64,000 nt of DNA from Endozoicomonas sp. ISHI1. Lineage in GTDB: Bacteria > Pseudomonadota > Gammaproteobacteria > Pseudomonadales > Endozoicomonadaceae. A program made the position numbers and the translations under genes. This document shows, piece after piece, positions 52,421-61,872 of the stretch (its first letter is position 1; the number at the start of each line of letters is the position of its first letter). A model generated the notes under the pieces. The model worked only from the letters and a program-made list of their open reading frames with translations. It was not told the DNA's origin and searched no databases. The stretch covers positions 16,652 to 80,651 of the forward strand of contig NZ_JAGRPU010000029.1 of the NCBI RefSeq assembly GCF_024606225.1, in the 5' to 3' direction.

Positions 52421-54364
52421 TTAATTGTTACTGTCATCAGACGAACTTAATCGATAAACCTTGACGTAATGACCTGTTCTCAGAGTCGACATAAGCACCT
52501 GTAGCGCTCTATTCCATTCACAAACCAGCCCGCTGGAAGCTCTCAACGAAGCTCGCTCTCCAATATTGTCAGAGAAACACAACATTCTCAGCGTCATAGT
52601 GGCATCTTGAGCCGAGATGATTGCAACAAATTTCGGTTCGTAGGGTTCCTGAATCACCATGATAAAGTCACCCGTTCCAAGTGAAGCGCTCATTAACTGT
52701 CGGACTGAGTTGAACTCCTGAAGCTCTTGGGGCTCAAGCTCAATCTTAAGGGCCATCATCGCTTGCCCCATATCCATTAACCTTAACAAGGCATACAAAT
52801 CCGGAAGCCGCGATTCGTCCAGGCCCTTAGGCAATGAAATCTTTTCTAAATCGCTCGACATTTGATTCAAAAAACATTGCCGAATCGCAATGTCATGCCC
52901 TTTTGTGGTATCTGAAGCCAGGGTCACTCCAAGCTTGCCACTGCAATCCCCCTTATGCGGGCTGGCTACTTCTTCTTCATACGGGCTATAAAAGGCCGTA
53001 GAGGTAGCCTCTAATATGTACTTGAGCACATCAACTGTGGCCGGTAAATGAACCCGATAAAGCTGGCCTTTCATCTTATTCAGGTAGAATTTGATTCCCC
53101 AAGAAAAGAGTTTTTGATCATTAGTGACATAGCCAATCAGACCGCCTGTCTGATTCAGAAGAAAAGCAAAGGTCATTATTTTTTCTACGACAATGAAGGC
53201 AAGGAAATAGTCTCCCTGAGTATTGGGAAGAATCAAGGCATAATAACCATCAGGTAAAGCCTTAATATCGCTTATGGGTTGGGCGTGCTCCCCCATCCAG
53301 CCAACAGAAGCCAGCCCTGCCACTACATTCTGTTGCATATCAGCCTGCACGTTCTTCCGTTGCATGGCAGCCTGAGCCTGAGTTAACACCTGCTGAAATT
53401 GCAGTACGTTAAGATCTGAAGCCTCGAAAACAATCGGCACCATACTCGTTTCCAGATAACAAACATTGAAGGATGAAGCCGATGGTGACCGCCCGGGAGG
53501 CTCAAGGTCAACTGGAGCTTGCTGCTTGAAAACGCTGAAGTCGTACGGCTCGGTACACCATTTACAATCAAGTTGATTTTCAGTATCCGGATCTGAGTCT
53601 GATCCTGGATCTGGATCTGGATCTGGATCTGGATCTGGATCTGGATCTGGATCTGGATCTGGATCTGGATCTGGATCTGGATCTGGATCTGGATCTGGAT
53701 CTGGATCTGGATCTGGGTCTGAATCTGAATCTTGATCTGAATCTTGTTCTGAATCTTGATCTGAATCTTGATCTGAATCTTGATCTGAATCTTGATCTGA
53801 ATCTTGATCTTGATCTTGATCTTGATCCAGATCTGGATCTAGATCTGAATCTTTATCTTGATCTGAGTCTGAATCTGGCTCTGCGTCTGGAACAGAAACA
53901 GGAAGCGCTTCGTTTGAAAAACCACTACCGGATGATTCTAATAAAGTCATTTGACTGGTTGAAGCTCCATCAAAAGCAACATTCCATTTACTGCAACCGG
54001 GCTCCGTTCGAGGATCCCATCTTAGCTTAATAATCAAAGGTTTTTCTTCACACTGGCAAGTTTTTTCTGTGGATAAATAAACTATGCCGGGCATGGGCTC
54101 TTTGCCATTTCTTCTCGAGATGCCACACTGCCCATTTTTTTTTATTCTTACCCGGGCAATCACCCTTTTTTCTCTATACCGCTTGCCACATTGATCACAT
54201 CGACAATTACAGACATCAAGACTAAGGCCACACTGCTTACACTTTTGATGACCTGATTTATCTACGACTATTTTAGCTTTATTAGTTTCGTCATATCCTT
54301 GACTGTAAAATGCTCCAAGCAATAGAAATACAAACGACAGTACACTCAAACCTGCTCTGAGCAT
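52421..54364 (-). CDS. Cys-rich secreted protein with an Asp-Pro/Asp-Gln repeat tract
   Basis: 647 residues. Signal peptide (MLRAGLSVLSFVFLLLGAFYSQG), then a zinc-ribbon-like Cys cluster (CKQCGLSLDVCNCRCDQCGK), basic region, and an acidic tract of more than 100 residues: DSDQDKDSDLDPDLD, DQDSDQDSD units, then about 18 Asp-Pro pairs. The pairs come from a perfect hexanucleotide repeat (GGATCT on plus, about 53608-53716), with a 12-base repeat beside it (53717-53830). The C-terminal 380 residues hold a folded domain seen twice in outline (DGYYALILPNTQGDYFLAFI and TGDFIMVIQEPYEPKFVAII). Family unknown. Length of the tract should vary by slippage without changing frame. Acidic Pro tracts often act as cell-wall or surface spacers. 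Confidence 0.75.
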   Translation of the reverse strand: MLRAGLSVLSFVFLLLGAFYSQGYDETNKAKIVVDKSGHQKCKQCGLSLDVCNCRCDQCGKRYREKRVIARVRIKKNGQCGISRRNGKEPMPGIVYLSTEKTCQCEEKPLIIKLRWDPRTEPGCSKWNVAFDGASTSQMTLLESSGSGFSNEALPVSVPDAEPDSDSDQDKDSDLDPDLDQDQDQDQDSDQDSDQDSDQDSDQDSEQDSDQDSDSDPDPDPDPDPDPDPDPDPDPDPDPDPDPDPDPDPDPDPGSDSDPDTENQLDCKWCTEPYDFSVFKQQAPVDLEPPGRSPSASSFNVCYLETSMVPIVFEASDLNVLQFQQVLTQAQAAMQRKNVQADMQQNVVAGLASVGWMGEHAQPISDIKALPDGYYALILPNTQGDYFLAFIVVEKIMTFAFLLNQTGGLIGYVTNDQKLFSWGIKFYLNKMKGQLYRVHLPATVDVLKYILEATSTAFYSPYEEEVASPHKGDCSGKLGVTLASDTTKGHDIAIRQCFLNQMSSDLEKISLPKGLDESRLPDLYALLRLMDMGQAMMALKIELEPQELQEFNSVRQLMSASLGTGDFIMVIQEPYEPKFVAIISAQDATMTLRMLCFSDNIGERASLRASSGLVCEWNRALQVLMSTLRTGHYVKVYRLSSSDDSNN

Positions 54365-54436
54365 AAAGCCTCCTAAAACAAACCGTTCAGGCAGACTAGA
54401 TACTTAATTGAGATTAGTCATGGGGAATCGGAAAAA

Positions 54437-55195
54437 TTACTCATCTTTTCGATAAAATGATTTATTCCATCCAAAGCGAGTCATCAGATCAGAAAAAACA
54501 TCATCCAGCGAAGCAGACAAAAGGAGCGGTCGATGAGTAACGGGATGACTTAACTCCATGTCGGTACAGGACAGTAGTAATCTTCCTGCTGAAAAGTATT
54601 GGGCAAAATATCGATTATGAACCCCCTTCCCATGCTTGGCATCGCCAATAATCGGGTGGGCTATGTGCTTCATATGTCGACGAATCTGATGCTTCCTGCC
54701 CGTTTGGGGCCAGACCCTCACCAACGAGTAACGGCTGGTTGGGTATCTTTCGATGGCAAAAGGCAGCTCAACAGTCGCTAGTCTTTCATAAGCGGTAACT
54801 GCCTTCTGGGCTGGTTTGTCCTGACGAGCCTTGCGGTCTGTCATTTTATCCAGCTCTTCTTTCAGAGGATAATCAATCACACCAGACTCTGGCACATACC
54901 CCCTTGCGACTGCTAAATAGGTTTTCTTTACCAACCCCTCCTCAAATTGTTTTCCAGCCAGTCGGGCAACCTCCGATGACAGGGCAAACAGCAAAACACC
55001 CGAAGTGGGCTTATCCAGACGGTGCAGTGGATAAACATGCTGGCCTACCTGATTTCTGACGATCTGCAAAGCAAACCGGGTTTCATTCCGGTCAATCATA
55101 GATCGATGCACCAGTAGGCCCGATGGTTTGTTCACCGCTATCAGCCATTGATCCTGATAAATGATTTCCAGTGTTTCTGAAGTCTCTTCCGACAT
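54437..55195 (-). CDS. truC: tRNA pseudouridine(65) synthase
   Basis: 252 residues from ATG 55195. RluA-family catalytic Asp61 in HRLDKPTSGVLL. The N-terminal LEIIYQDQWLIAVNKPSGLL, VHRSMIDR, PLKEELDKMTDRKARQDKPA, RYPTSRYSLVRVWPQTGRKH and HPIIGDAKHGKG follow E. coli TruC closely and separate it from RluA/RluC/RluD. It isomerises U65 in certain tRNAs. Next in line is an SdiA-regulated-type gene on the same strand, 32 bases upstream, so they may be co-transcribed. Confidence 0.93.
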   Translation of the reverse strand: MSEETSETLEIIYQDQWLIAVNKPSGLLVHRSMIDRNETRFALQIVRNQVGQHVYPLHRLDKPTSGVLLFALSSEVARLAGKQFEEGLVKKTYLAVARGYVPESGVIDYPLKEELDKMTDRKARQDKPAQKAVTAYERLATVELPFAIERYPTSRYSLVRVWPQTGRKHQIRRHMKHIAHPIIGDAKHGKGVHNRYFAQYFSAGRLLLSCTDMELSHPVTHRPLLLSASLDDVFSDLMTRFGWNKSFYRKDE

Positions 55196-55227
55196 GCACA
55201 ACTTCTCAATATCAAAGGAGGCTATTT

Positions 55228-56148
55228 TTATTCGGACACGATGTGCTTCTTGAATACGAAGAGGTAGTCAGGCTCCCCGACAATAAACACAGTTCCCTGC
55301 CTGTCCATGGTAACCCCCTCTGGCTGTTTAATCGTATTCTTCAGTCCGTGCCAGCCCTTCTCCAGTTCCATAACACTGACGGTATCTCCATTCTCATCCA
55401 GCTCTGTCAGAGAATCGGACTGATCACTGAGCACAACAAAATGCCTTGAAACCGTATCGTAGTGCATACCTGACAGATCCCGATTGAAAAACCTCAGGCT
55501 TTTTTCCATTTCCTTTTGCTCTGTAATCACCAGCTTTCTATCCTTCCCCTGCTCGGTGAAACCATCGATACGAAAAATCCGGATGGGATCTCTCTCCTTG
55601 AGGACATAGATCGATTTTGTCTCTGGATCCCAGGCAATCCCTTCAAAACCTTTGTTGCCCCCTTCTCCTATGCCAAAGGTAAAACTGGGGGCATTGGAGA
55701 AGTCTATCTCATTCGAGCTCGTTTTAATGTCCACCATCAACAATTCCTGCTGACGTTCGTTCACAATGATAAAACGATCTCCATCAGCCCAGGCAATGCC
55801 TTCTACGTCAGCATTAAGATTGGATGTCAGCTTTCTCTTAAGGTTTCCATTCCGGTCGTACTCAAGCACATTAATTGCAGAACCTCCTCCGGATACAACA
55901 TAAAGGGAATCGGTGACAGGACACCACGTCACTCCGGAGACCTGGTCTCCTGCATCGGCAAGTTTCAGAGGTCCTGCCGCTAACTCATATTCATTCAGCC
56001 CGATGGCATCCTCCCGCTGTTCACGGGTAATCGTATGAGACAGGTATTCATTGTAGAGTTTGTTATCGATATCGAAATAGTTGATAGCGATCACGGCCAG
56101 AGTCAGAATGATAATGATCCCGAGGGACAGTTTTTTGGAGTGCTTCAT
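55228..56148 (-). CDS. SdiA-regulated family beta-propeller protein (YjiK-like)
   Basis: 306 residues from ATG 56148. N-terminal membrane anchor or uncleaved signal (LSLGIIIILTLAVIAINYF), then a periplasmic beta-propeller with repeated GVTWCPVTDSLYVVSGGGS, VEGIAWADGDRFIIVNERQQ, FEGIAWDPETKSIYVLKERD, SGMHYDTVSRHFVVLSDQSD and PEGVTMDRQGTVFIVGEPD. This matches the SdiA-regulated family (YjiK), whose function is unknown. A TTG start 8 codons upstream is possible. Confidence 0.87.
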   Translation of the reverse strand: MKHSKKLSLGIIIILTLAVIAINYFDIDNKLYNEYLSHTITREQREDAIGLNEYELAAGPLKLADAGDQVSGVTWCPVTDSLYVVSGGGSAINVLEYDRNGNLKRKLTSNLNADVEGIAWADGDRFIIVNERQQELLMVDIKTSSNEIDFSNAPSFTFGIGEGGNKGFEGIAWDPETKSIYVLKERDPIRIFRIDGFTEQGKDRKLVITEQKEMEKSLRFFNRDLSGMHYDTVSRHFVVLSDQSDSLTELDENGDTVSVMELEKGWHGLKNTIKQPEGVTMDRQGTVFIVGEPDYLFVFKKHIVSE

Positions 56149-56198
56149 AACGAGGGAATACGCCAGTTTCAAGGAGCCTGATGATGGGCAAAAAGCTG

Positions 56199-56549
56199 TT
56201 AGATCACCTCGAGATCAGACAAGTCAGCTCTCATAAGACTATCGGTACCCAGATCGAAGCCCGCCACTGAAACATGAACATCAAACAAGCTTTTCAGGGC
56301 TCTGAGATCTCTCAGCTCGGGCCAGCGACCCCGATCTTCTTCCCAGGCAGACAGTTCGTTTTCCATCATGTCCCGGGCATGGTTGGCTAGTGATGCTTCC
56401 AGACCTTCCTCCGTTTCCTGCTCATCCAGCAGGTAGGAGCCACCTTCCAGACTCCAGTCTTGCGGCAATTCTGTCCCCAGTCCTTTTGCCCAGTCAATAA
56501 AAGGCTGTCTGGGCTTCAGGGTTACAACACAGCGATTAATAAACTTCAT
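56199..56549 (-). CDS. Conserved hypothetical protein
   Basis: 116 residues, acidic, with the opening FINRCVVTLKPRQPFIDWAK that I associate with a small conserved protein of pseudomonads and relatives, then YLLDEQETEEGLEASLANHA and WPELRDLRALKSLFDVHVSV. No signal peptide or metal motif. It has the same orientation as the SdiA-regulated and truC genes, 50 bases upstream of the former, so the three may form one transcript. No function can be given. Confidence 0.75.
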   Translation of the reverse strand: MKFINRCVVTLKPRQPFIDWAKGLGTELPQDWSLEGGSYLLDEQETEEGLEASLANHARDMMENELSAWEEDRGRWPELRDLRALKSLFDVHVSVAGFDLGTDSLMRADLSDLEVI

Positions 56550-57044
56550 GACTTCTACCCTAAAAGTGCAGCTCTATCGGACTCTGTGACCGCTTCGTAT
56601 TGCCTGATGAGCTGCCATTTCCGCTCAAGGAGAATGATTTATGAGGCTTTAATACCATCAGTGCTTCACAAACGCAGCATTATGCTCCTGGTAGATACAG
56701 AAAATCAAACAGTGGGAATCAAACATACTGTCAGCACAATGGCCTGAAGCCAAGACCCACTGGAAGGTATGGCACCAAAGTCAGACGGTGGTGCGCCACC
56801 AAAAAAATCAGCACAGTCGGTTTTGCTGTACACGGAATGAAAACCCGGCAATTCTTGTCTAAATTGTGCGATGGCAGTTCCAGACTCCAGTTTCCGGAGT
56901 CTTATTGCTTCTAACCTAATTCTACCAAGGGCTGGATGCGATCTGATTATCAAGCACGAAAAACCGCAGAATCAAGTGAGAACAGATTCGCGATTGTCCA
57001 TGAAATTGCAGTAAGCCCAATTCGAAACAGTGGAGAAGTTGTTC
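56550..57044. other. 495-base intergenic region with a short BaiN-like 3' remnant
   Basis: Around 56735-56765, TGGCCTGAAGCCAAGACCCA then CTGGAAG repeats, with two changes in 27 bases, the 3' end of the flavoprotein gene at 60649-60710. In one minus frame it reads FQWVLASGHCAD against FQWAWASGHCAG. Nothing else in the region could be identified. Confidence 0.45.
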
Positions 57045-58775
57045 ATGAATCTTTTGTTCAGCGCGAAAGGCTTTTTGCTTCCTTGCGCCATTGTGCTGTT
57101 ATGCCTTTCTGTTAAGGTTTCAGTGGGTCTTCAAGGAGTGACTTTATCTCTATCTATGGTTGAGCCTGTTCTGGCAAAAAGCGGAGTTGCGGTATCTGAT
57201 GAAGGTACAACCATTCAACTCGGTAACAGAGTCATTTATCTGGATGACTTAACCCGGGATGACGTGAACTGGATATGGCAGTCGTTCTTGTATGGAGGTG
57301 TCATGTCGGCCATATTTTCTACCATGGCTTTGAGTTATGGGTTTTATTTTCACCATCACTGGCTCAATTCCTGTTCCATTGCGATATTAGGTACGGCAAC
57401 GTCAGCCCTTCTTTATACGGATGCGATTCTAACCCGATTCAGGTTTGGATATGCTTTAGTTCGGAATGTTTTTTCTCTTGATTATCCTATGCCTTATGCC
57501 GCCGTTGCCTGCTTAGTGCTGACAAGAGAAGAGCACAACCAGAATAATCCCCTGCGAACATACGTTAGTCCAAAGCTTTTATTGCTGTTACCGCTGGTAA
57601 AAATTCTAAGCTTGTTGTTCTTTGAAGATAAGGGTAATACCAAAACCCATATGGATTTGACCATGGCAGGACGCGCAGCCGGTTTGTTCATTATCTATAC
57701 CGGACCATCTCCTATGAAGAGGATTTCTTACAAGCTGGAAAGAGCAGGGGTTAGCGAACTCAGTGCAGACCATGATGGTTACAGCGCTCTGGCAAAAGCT
57801 ATGGATGAGAATGGCCTCAGCGCTGTCTATATAGCTCCATCATTTTTTAAGTTCTTTCCAATGCCTTCGTCTAAGCCGGACGGCAATCAAGTGCCAGAGT
57901 ATCTTGTTGCACTGGCCTTCATCTGTTTTCATGTGCACGATGGTGATGAACTGGTATACGGTATGCTGGTCCAGAGGGCTTCTGATTTGAAAAAATCGGA
58001 AGTTTTTCCACCTTATCTGTTGTCTGCTTTTTCTAATTCTTATAATCGCTCGGCTATCGTCAAGGCTCGAACGCTTCTTGCCCCAGTGTTTCTTGAAGAA
58101 GTCGCTCAGTTTCTCAATGAGTACGGCAACAATAAAACTGTCCAGACTAAGGATATAGCAGGAAATGTCCTGCATTATTACTTTTATAACAGGGAAAGCC
58201 GGGGGGAGGTTGCTGACATACAACACACTAAAGATACTTCGTATTTCACTTTTCCCGGTTCAGATGGATTCTCTGAGGCTACTATCACCTGGAGCAGCCA
58301 GATTGATGGACAGCAAACATTGGCTCTGGATAGTGGCTGCAATGAGGATAACAGCTGTGTATTTTCTCAGTATAAAGTGCCTGCATGGGTCAATAAAGTG
58401 TTAAGTATTCAGTTGGCTTACCTGGGATATTTTGTCGGTTTCAACTGGGCCCAAAGCGCTGTTAATGCTGTCCGTTCAGGCAAGCATGTATTACCAAATT
58501 TTGAAGCTACGGATTACAACGGTGATGAAGACCGTTGTCCAGTCTGTATGCGTCCATCAATAAGCAATGAAGAGGGTACCTTTGATGGACTCAATGAGGA
58601 TGAGCCTGTCGCGTTACTGAACCTGGCATGCAAGCACCCTATCTGTGCAGATTGTCAGAACCAGTTGATCCAGAATCAACTGGATGACAACCTACTCTCT
58701 GCCTGGAAGTTACAGCGCTTTGGTGTTAAGTGTCCAACCTGCAACCAAAAATCCTCTTTCACTCTGCTACCTTAA
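57045..58775 (+). CDS. Membrane protein with C-terminal RING (C3HC4) domain
   Basis: 576 residues from ATG 57045, preceded 7 bases upstream by GGAGAAG; the GTG at 57030 is within that site. N-terminal signal or anchor (GFLLPCAIVLLCLSVKVSVG), then about four membrane segments (FLYGGVMSAIFSTMALSYGF, CSIAILGTATSALLYTD, YAAVACLVL, LLLLLPLVKILSLLFF), a large soluble domain, and a C-terminal RING finger with C498, C501, C529, H531, C534, C537, C563, C566 (CPVCMRP, ACKHPICADCQNQL, KCPTC). Bacterial membrane RING proteins are rare. A ubiquitin-ligase role in a host is possible; the Cys/His spacing is seen directly, the activity is inference. Relatively AT-rich. Confidence 0.82.
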   Translation: MNLLFSAKGFLLPCAIVLLCLSVKVSVGLQGVTLSLSMVEPVLAKSGVAVSDEGTTIQLGNRVIYLDDLTRDDVNWIWQSFLYGGVMSAIFSTMALSYGFYFHHHWLNSCSIAILGTATSALLYTDAILTRFRFGYALVRNVFSLDYPMPYAAVACLVLTREEHNQNNPLRTYVSPKLLLLLPLVKILSLLFFEDKGNTKTHMDLTMAGRAAGLFIIYTGPSPMKRISYKLERAGVSELSADHDGYSALAKAMDENGLSAVYIAPSFFKFFPMPSSKPDGNQVPEYLVALAFICFHVHDGDELVYGMLVQRASDLKKSEVFPPYLLSAFSNSYNRSAIVKARTLLAPVFLEEVAQFLNEYGNNKTVQTKDIAGNVLHYYFYNRESRGEVADIQHTKDTSYFTFPGSDGFSEATITWSSQIDGQQTLALDSGCNEDNSCVFSQYKVPAWVNKVLSIQLAYLGYFVGFNWAQSAVNAVRSGKHVLPNFEATDYNGDEDRCPVCMRPSISNEEGTFDGLNEDEPVALLNLACKHPICADCQNQLIQNQLDDNLLSAWKLQRFGVKCPTCNQKSSFTLLP

Positions 58776-59004
58776 GTTCATGTATCTGAAAGGTGCTGTT
58801 CAATTCAAAAGTGGAAGCCCTCCCATCAAGGGGTTCAGAAGGAGCAAAAAAAATTTTGTCCTTTCTCCCCAAGGGGGTTGCTGCTTTTTCACTTTCGAAC
58901 GAACAGCGCCTACCTGAAAAGTGTCTGCTTTCTTGGGGTGGTGTAAAGAGTCGGGGGTAGCGAGTTTGATTTCTTATAGGGCTGATGCATTGTTTTATTT
59001 TGCC

Positions 59005-60366
59005 ATGGAAAAAATACTGGTGTTGTTTTTTATGTTGGCTTCCTGCTTTTCTCTGGCCAATGAAGAGGTCGGTTTTTATCCAGACAATAGTACTGCTATG
59101 GCTGTGTTTGAGGGCGTTCAAGGGCACCCCTCTGAAATCGAAAGTGCATTAAAAGAGCAGGGTTTGGATAATTTAACTTTTAATGGAGAGGGCAGAAAAG
59201 ATCTGGAAAGAATCAATAGTATTTTCAGTAATGCAGTCAAAGATAATGATCGATACGGGCTTGCTCTTCAGGATTTTAGAGATTCGAGTCGACTTGATGA
59301 TGTCTTTTATGATGAAGGAGGGCTGCATGCAGCAGACCATTTGATCGATGAAGCACTTTATGATGATCCTGAGTTGTTGCAGACTGTTAATGAGGCCTTG
59401 AAACAAGGGTTCTCGTTTTTGCCCCTGGTTTACTCTCAATACAGTACATGGTGGCACTTATATAATAGCGTCGGGGATTTCTATCAGGTTCTAAAAGACA
59501 GACTGGCGGCTATGCAGGAGCAGCCAGTGCAAACCGTTGGAAAAAAGTCTGATCAATCAAGTTTCCTGAATTGTTTTTTTTCTGGAAGTAAGTCCCAGTG
59601 CTATAAACCTGAAATGCTTAGCTATGCCATTTCAGGTATCAGCGTGGCCTGGCTATTATATACAAGTTATCGACTTCTTTATGTCTACAGAGATCTCAAT
59701 GTACCATCCGCTGCTTTTGTCGCAGTTACTCTGGCACTGGGTACTCTGACTTCAGCCTGGTGGGGGGAAAGTAATTCGATCTACGCTATTTTGGCTGTTC
59801 AGGCACTTCGGGGCTATTTCCTGGTAAGCGGTCATCATCGTGAATTGTTCAGCTCTAATAAACTGGTCAGAATTTTAGTGGCGTCTTATTATGTAAGTTC
59901 GGTTTTGAGTTCGATAGATAATCTACGCAATATTGGCTACTGGTCTGCTTTCAGGAAAGCTAATTGGCCTGCATATTATTTCTGTACCACATTGGCTGTG
60001 ACCTCAGTTTTGGCTTACATCAGAAATATTCGTATTCCTGAGGCAATGCTGGTGACGGTGGGAGTCTCGACTTCAGCTTATCTGGTGACGGCATTTGCAG
60101 CCCTATACGGTGCTCAAAATATGCAGATGGAACACTGGCATTTGCTGCTTGTATATGGCGGTATGATTATAAATTCCATGATTGAATCGGCAGGAATGTA
60201 CAATGTTATCCCTCAATTGACTCAACAGTCTGTGATTGCCTTACGCTATGCCTACTCTTTAACAACACCTGTTCCAGATGTTGTGGAGGGTTTTGATCCC
60301 GTATATTACATGGTAATGTCTATTGTCGTGCCTGTGTTTTATTTGCTAAATGTCCCGGTTCTGTAG
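59005..60366 (+). CDS. Hypothetical multi-pass membrane protein with signal peptide
   Basis: 453 residues from ATG 59005 (MEKILVLFFMLASCFSLA-NE, a clean signal peptide); the longer frame has an unlike prefix. The mature N-terminal 200 residues are acidic and soluble (AMAVFEGVQGHPSEIESALK, DSSRLDDVFYDEGGLHAADH), then about seven membrane helices from residue 210 on (SYAISGISVAWLLYTSYRLL, AAFVAVTLALGTLTSAWWGE, AMLVTVGVSTSAYLVTAFAAL, YMVMSIVVPVFYLLNVPVL). Similar in plan and base composition to the preceding RING gene (soluble part plus helices) and 229 bases from it in the same orientation, so perhaps a functional pair. Family unknown. The following 60367-60648 holds nothing clear. Confidence 0.7.
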   Translation: MEKILVLFFMLASCFSLANEEVGFYPDNSTAMAVFEGVQGHPSEIESALKEQGLDNLTFNGEGRKDLERINSIFSNAVKDNDRYGLALQDFRDSSRLDDVFYDEGGLHAADHLIDEALYDDPELLQTVNEALKQGFSFLPLVYSQYSTWWHLYNSVGDFYQVLKDRLAAMQEQPVQTVGKKSDQSSFLNCFFSGSKSQCYKPEMLSYAISGISVAWLLYTSYRLLYVYRDLNVPSAAFVAVTLALGTLTSAWWGESNSIYAILAVQALRGYFLVSGHHRELFSSNKLVRILVASYYVSSVLSSIDNLRNIGYWSAFRKANWPAYYFCTTLAVTSVLAYIRNIRIPEAMLVTVGVSTSAYLVTAFAALYGAQNMQMEHWHLLLVYGGMIINSMIESAGMYNVIPQLTQQSVIALRYAYSLTTPVPDVVEGFDPVYYMVMSIVVPVFYLLNVPVL

Positions 60367-60648
60367 GTATTGCAAAGCAAAAGCACTACTGATCTTGCCC
60401 AGCCTCGCGGGAGCCTGACCGAGAATAAGAATTTTAGCGCAGGCTCATCCGCCCTTTTTTCGACATGATCAAAAAATAATCGGGTATTAGGCGTTTTTTG
60501 ATCAGATTTTACGTTTTCTGCCCATCCACTTGCCTTTATGCCACCATTTTTAATCTTTTTGCTTCTTCAAAACGAATCAATCCACTGGAAATCGATTTGG
60601 CAATTTTTTTAAAAGCAAATGTGCAGTTTCTGTTGTCTCTGCACAAAA

Positions 60649-61872
60649 TCAAATATATTGTCCGGCACAGTGGCCTGAAGCCCAGGCCCACTGGAAGTTA
60701 AAGCCGCCCAGCTGGCCGGTAACATCGAGAACTTCGCCAATAAAGAAAAGCCCCGGCTGAATGCGGCTCTCAAAAGTTTTCGATGAAACTTTCGCAGTGT
60801 CTACACCGCCCAGCGTGACCTCTGCTTTTTTATAGCCTTCTGTACCAGAGGGTTTCAATGGCCAGTTTTCCAGTGCAATAGCCAAGTCTTCAAGCTCAGT
60901 CGGAGTATATAGTGCCACCAGCTTTTGACCATTGTCAGTTAATAATCTCAGTTGACCCTGCACACACAGTGCTTGAGACAACCTTTTGGTCATATGTTCA
61001 GACAAGATAGTTGCAGTCTGAGCCTTGGGTCTCTGTTTGACACAGGACTTAAGCCAGTCATGAATATCTGTGCCGGGAATCCAGTTGATGGAGACCGTAT
61101 CTCCCGGCTTCCAGTAGGATGAAATCTGTAAAATGACCGGCCCGCTGACACCACGATGAGTAAACAGAATATTTTCCCGGAAAGACTGTCCATTGCAGCT
61201 GGCCACCACTTCTGAGCTGACGCCGGAAAGTTCTATAAAGTGCTTCAGCCAGGCTTGATCCATGATGAAAGGCACCAGTGCAGGTTTTTGCTCAATCAGT
61301 TCATGACCAAACTGTTCCGCTATCTGATAGCCAAACCCTGAGGCTCCCATTGTCGGAAATGATAAACCACCGGTTGCCACCACCAGTGACTGACAGGAGA
61401 ACTCACCGATATTGGTTACCAGAGCGTAATCCGAAGAGTCATTGAGCTTGATTGATTCAACACAGGCTCTGGCTCGAATGGTGACGCCGGCATCCCGGCA
61501 CTCACTGACCAGCAGATCGACAATGTCCTGCGAACGATTGTCACAGAAGAGCTGCCCCAGCGTTTTTTCATGCCAGGCTACCTGATACTTATCCACAAGC
61601 GCCTGAAAATCCCACTGGGTGAAACGTGCCAGGGCTGACTTGCAAAAATGAGTGTTATTCGAAAGATAATGGGCAGGTTCTGTATAAAGGTTGGTGAAGT
61701 TACAACGTCCTCCCCCTGAAATAATAATTTTTTTGCCGATCTTGTTGGCGTGATCCAGAACAAGAACGTTGCGACCCCGGTACCCAGCTGTGAGCGCACA
61801 CATAAGACCCGATGCACCGGCTCCGATAATAATGGCATCGTACTTAGACTGCAGGGCTCTGGTCAGGGGCAT
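60649..61872 (-). CDS. BaiN/HI0933-family FAD-dependent oxidoreductase
   Basis: 407 residues. FAD-binding Rossmann motif GAGASG at 17-22 (YDAIIIGAGASGLMCALTAG), then the family signature KIGKKIIISGGGRCNFTN, LGQLFCDNRSQDIVD, VVATGGLSFPTMGASGFGY, LFTHRGVSGPVILQISSYW and the C-terminal GLFFIGEVLDVTGQLGGFNF followed by QWAWASGHCAGQ. Annotated variously as NAD(P)/FAD-dependent or aminoacetone oxidase-like (YhiN). The physiological substrate is uncertain. Complete and alone. Confidence 0.93.
   Translation of the reverse strand: MPLTRALQSKYDAIIIGAGASGLMCALTAGYRGRNVLVLDHANKIGKKIIISGGGRCNFTNLYTEPAHYLSNNTHFCKSALARFTQWDFQALVDKYQVAWHEKTLGQLFCDNRSQDIVDLLVSECRDAGVTIRARACVESIKLNDSSDYALVTNIGEFSCQSLVVATGGLSFPTMGASGFGYQIAEQFGHELIEQKPALVPFIMDQAWLKHFIELSGVSSEVVASCNGQSFRENILFTHRGVSGPVILQISSYWKPGDTVSINWIPGTDIHDWLKSCVKQRPKAQTATILSEHMTKRLSQALCVQGQLRLLTDNGQKLVALYTPTELEDLAIALENWPLKPSGTEGYKKAEVTLGGVDTAKVSSKTFESRIQPGLFFIGEVLDVTGQLGGFNFQWAWASGHCAGQYI

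Noticed and set aside
53600..53835. CRISPR-like appearance of regular repeats
   Set aside because: The repeats are contiguous 6- and 12-base units without spacers and lie inside an open reading frame. No cas genes are present.
56705..56953. 82-codon minus-strand frame
   Set aside because: No ribosome site and no conserved wording in that frame; the only recognisable piece, the BaiN-like end, lies in another frame.
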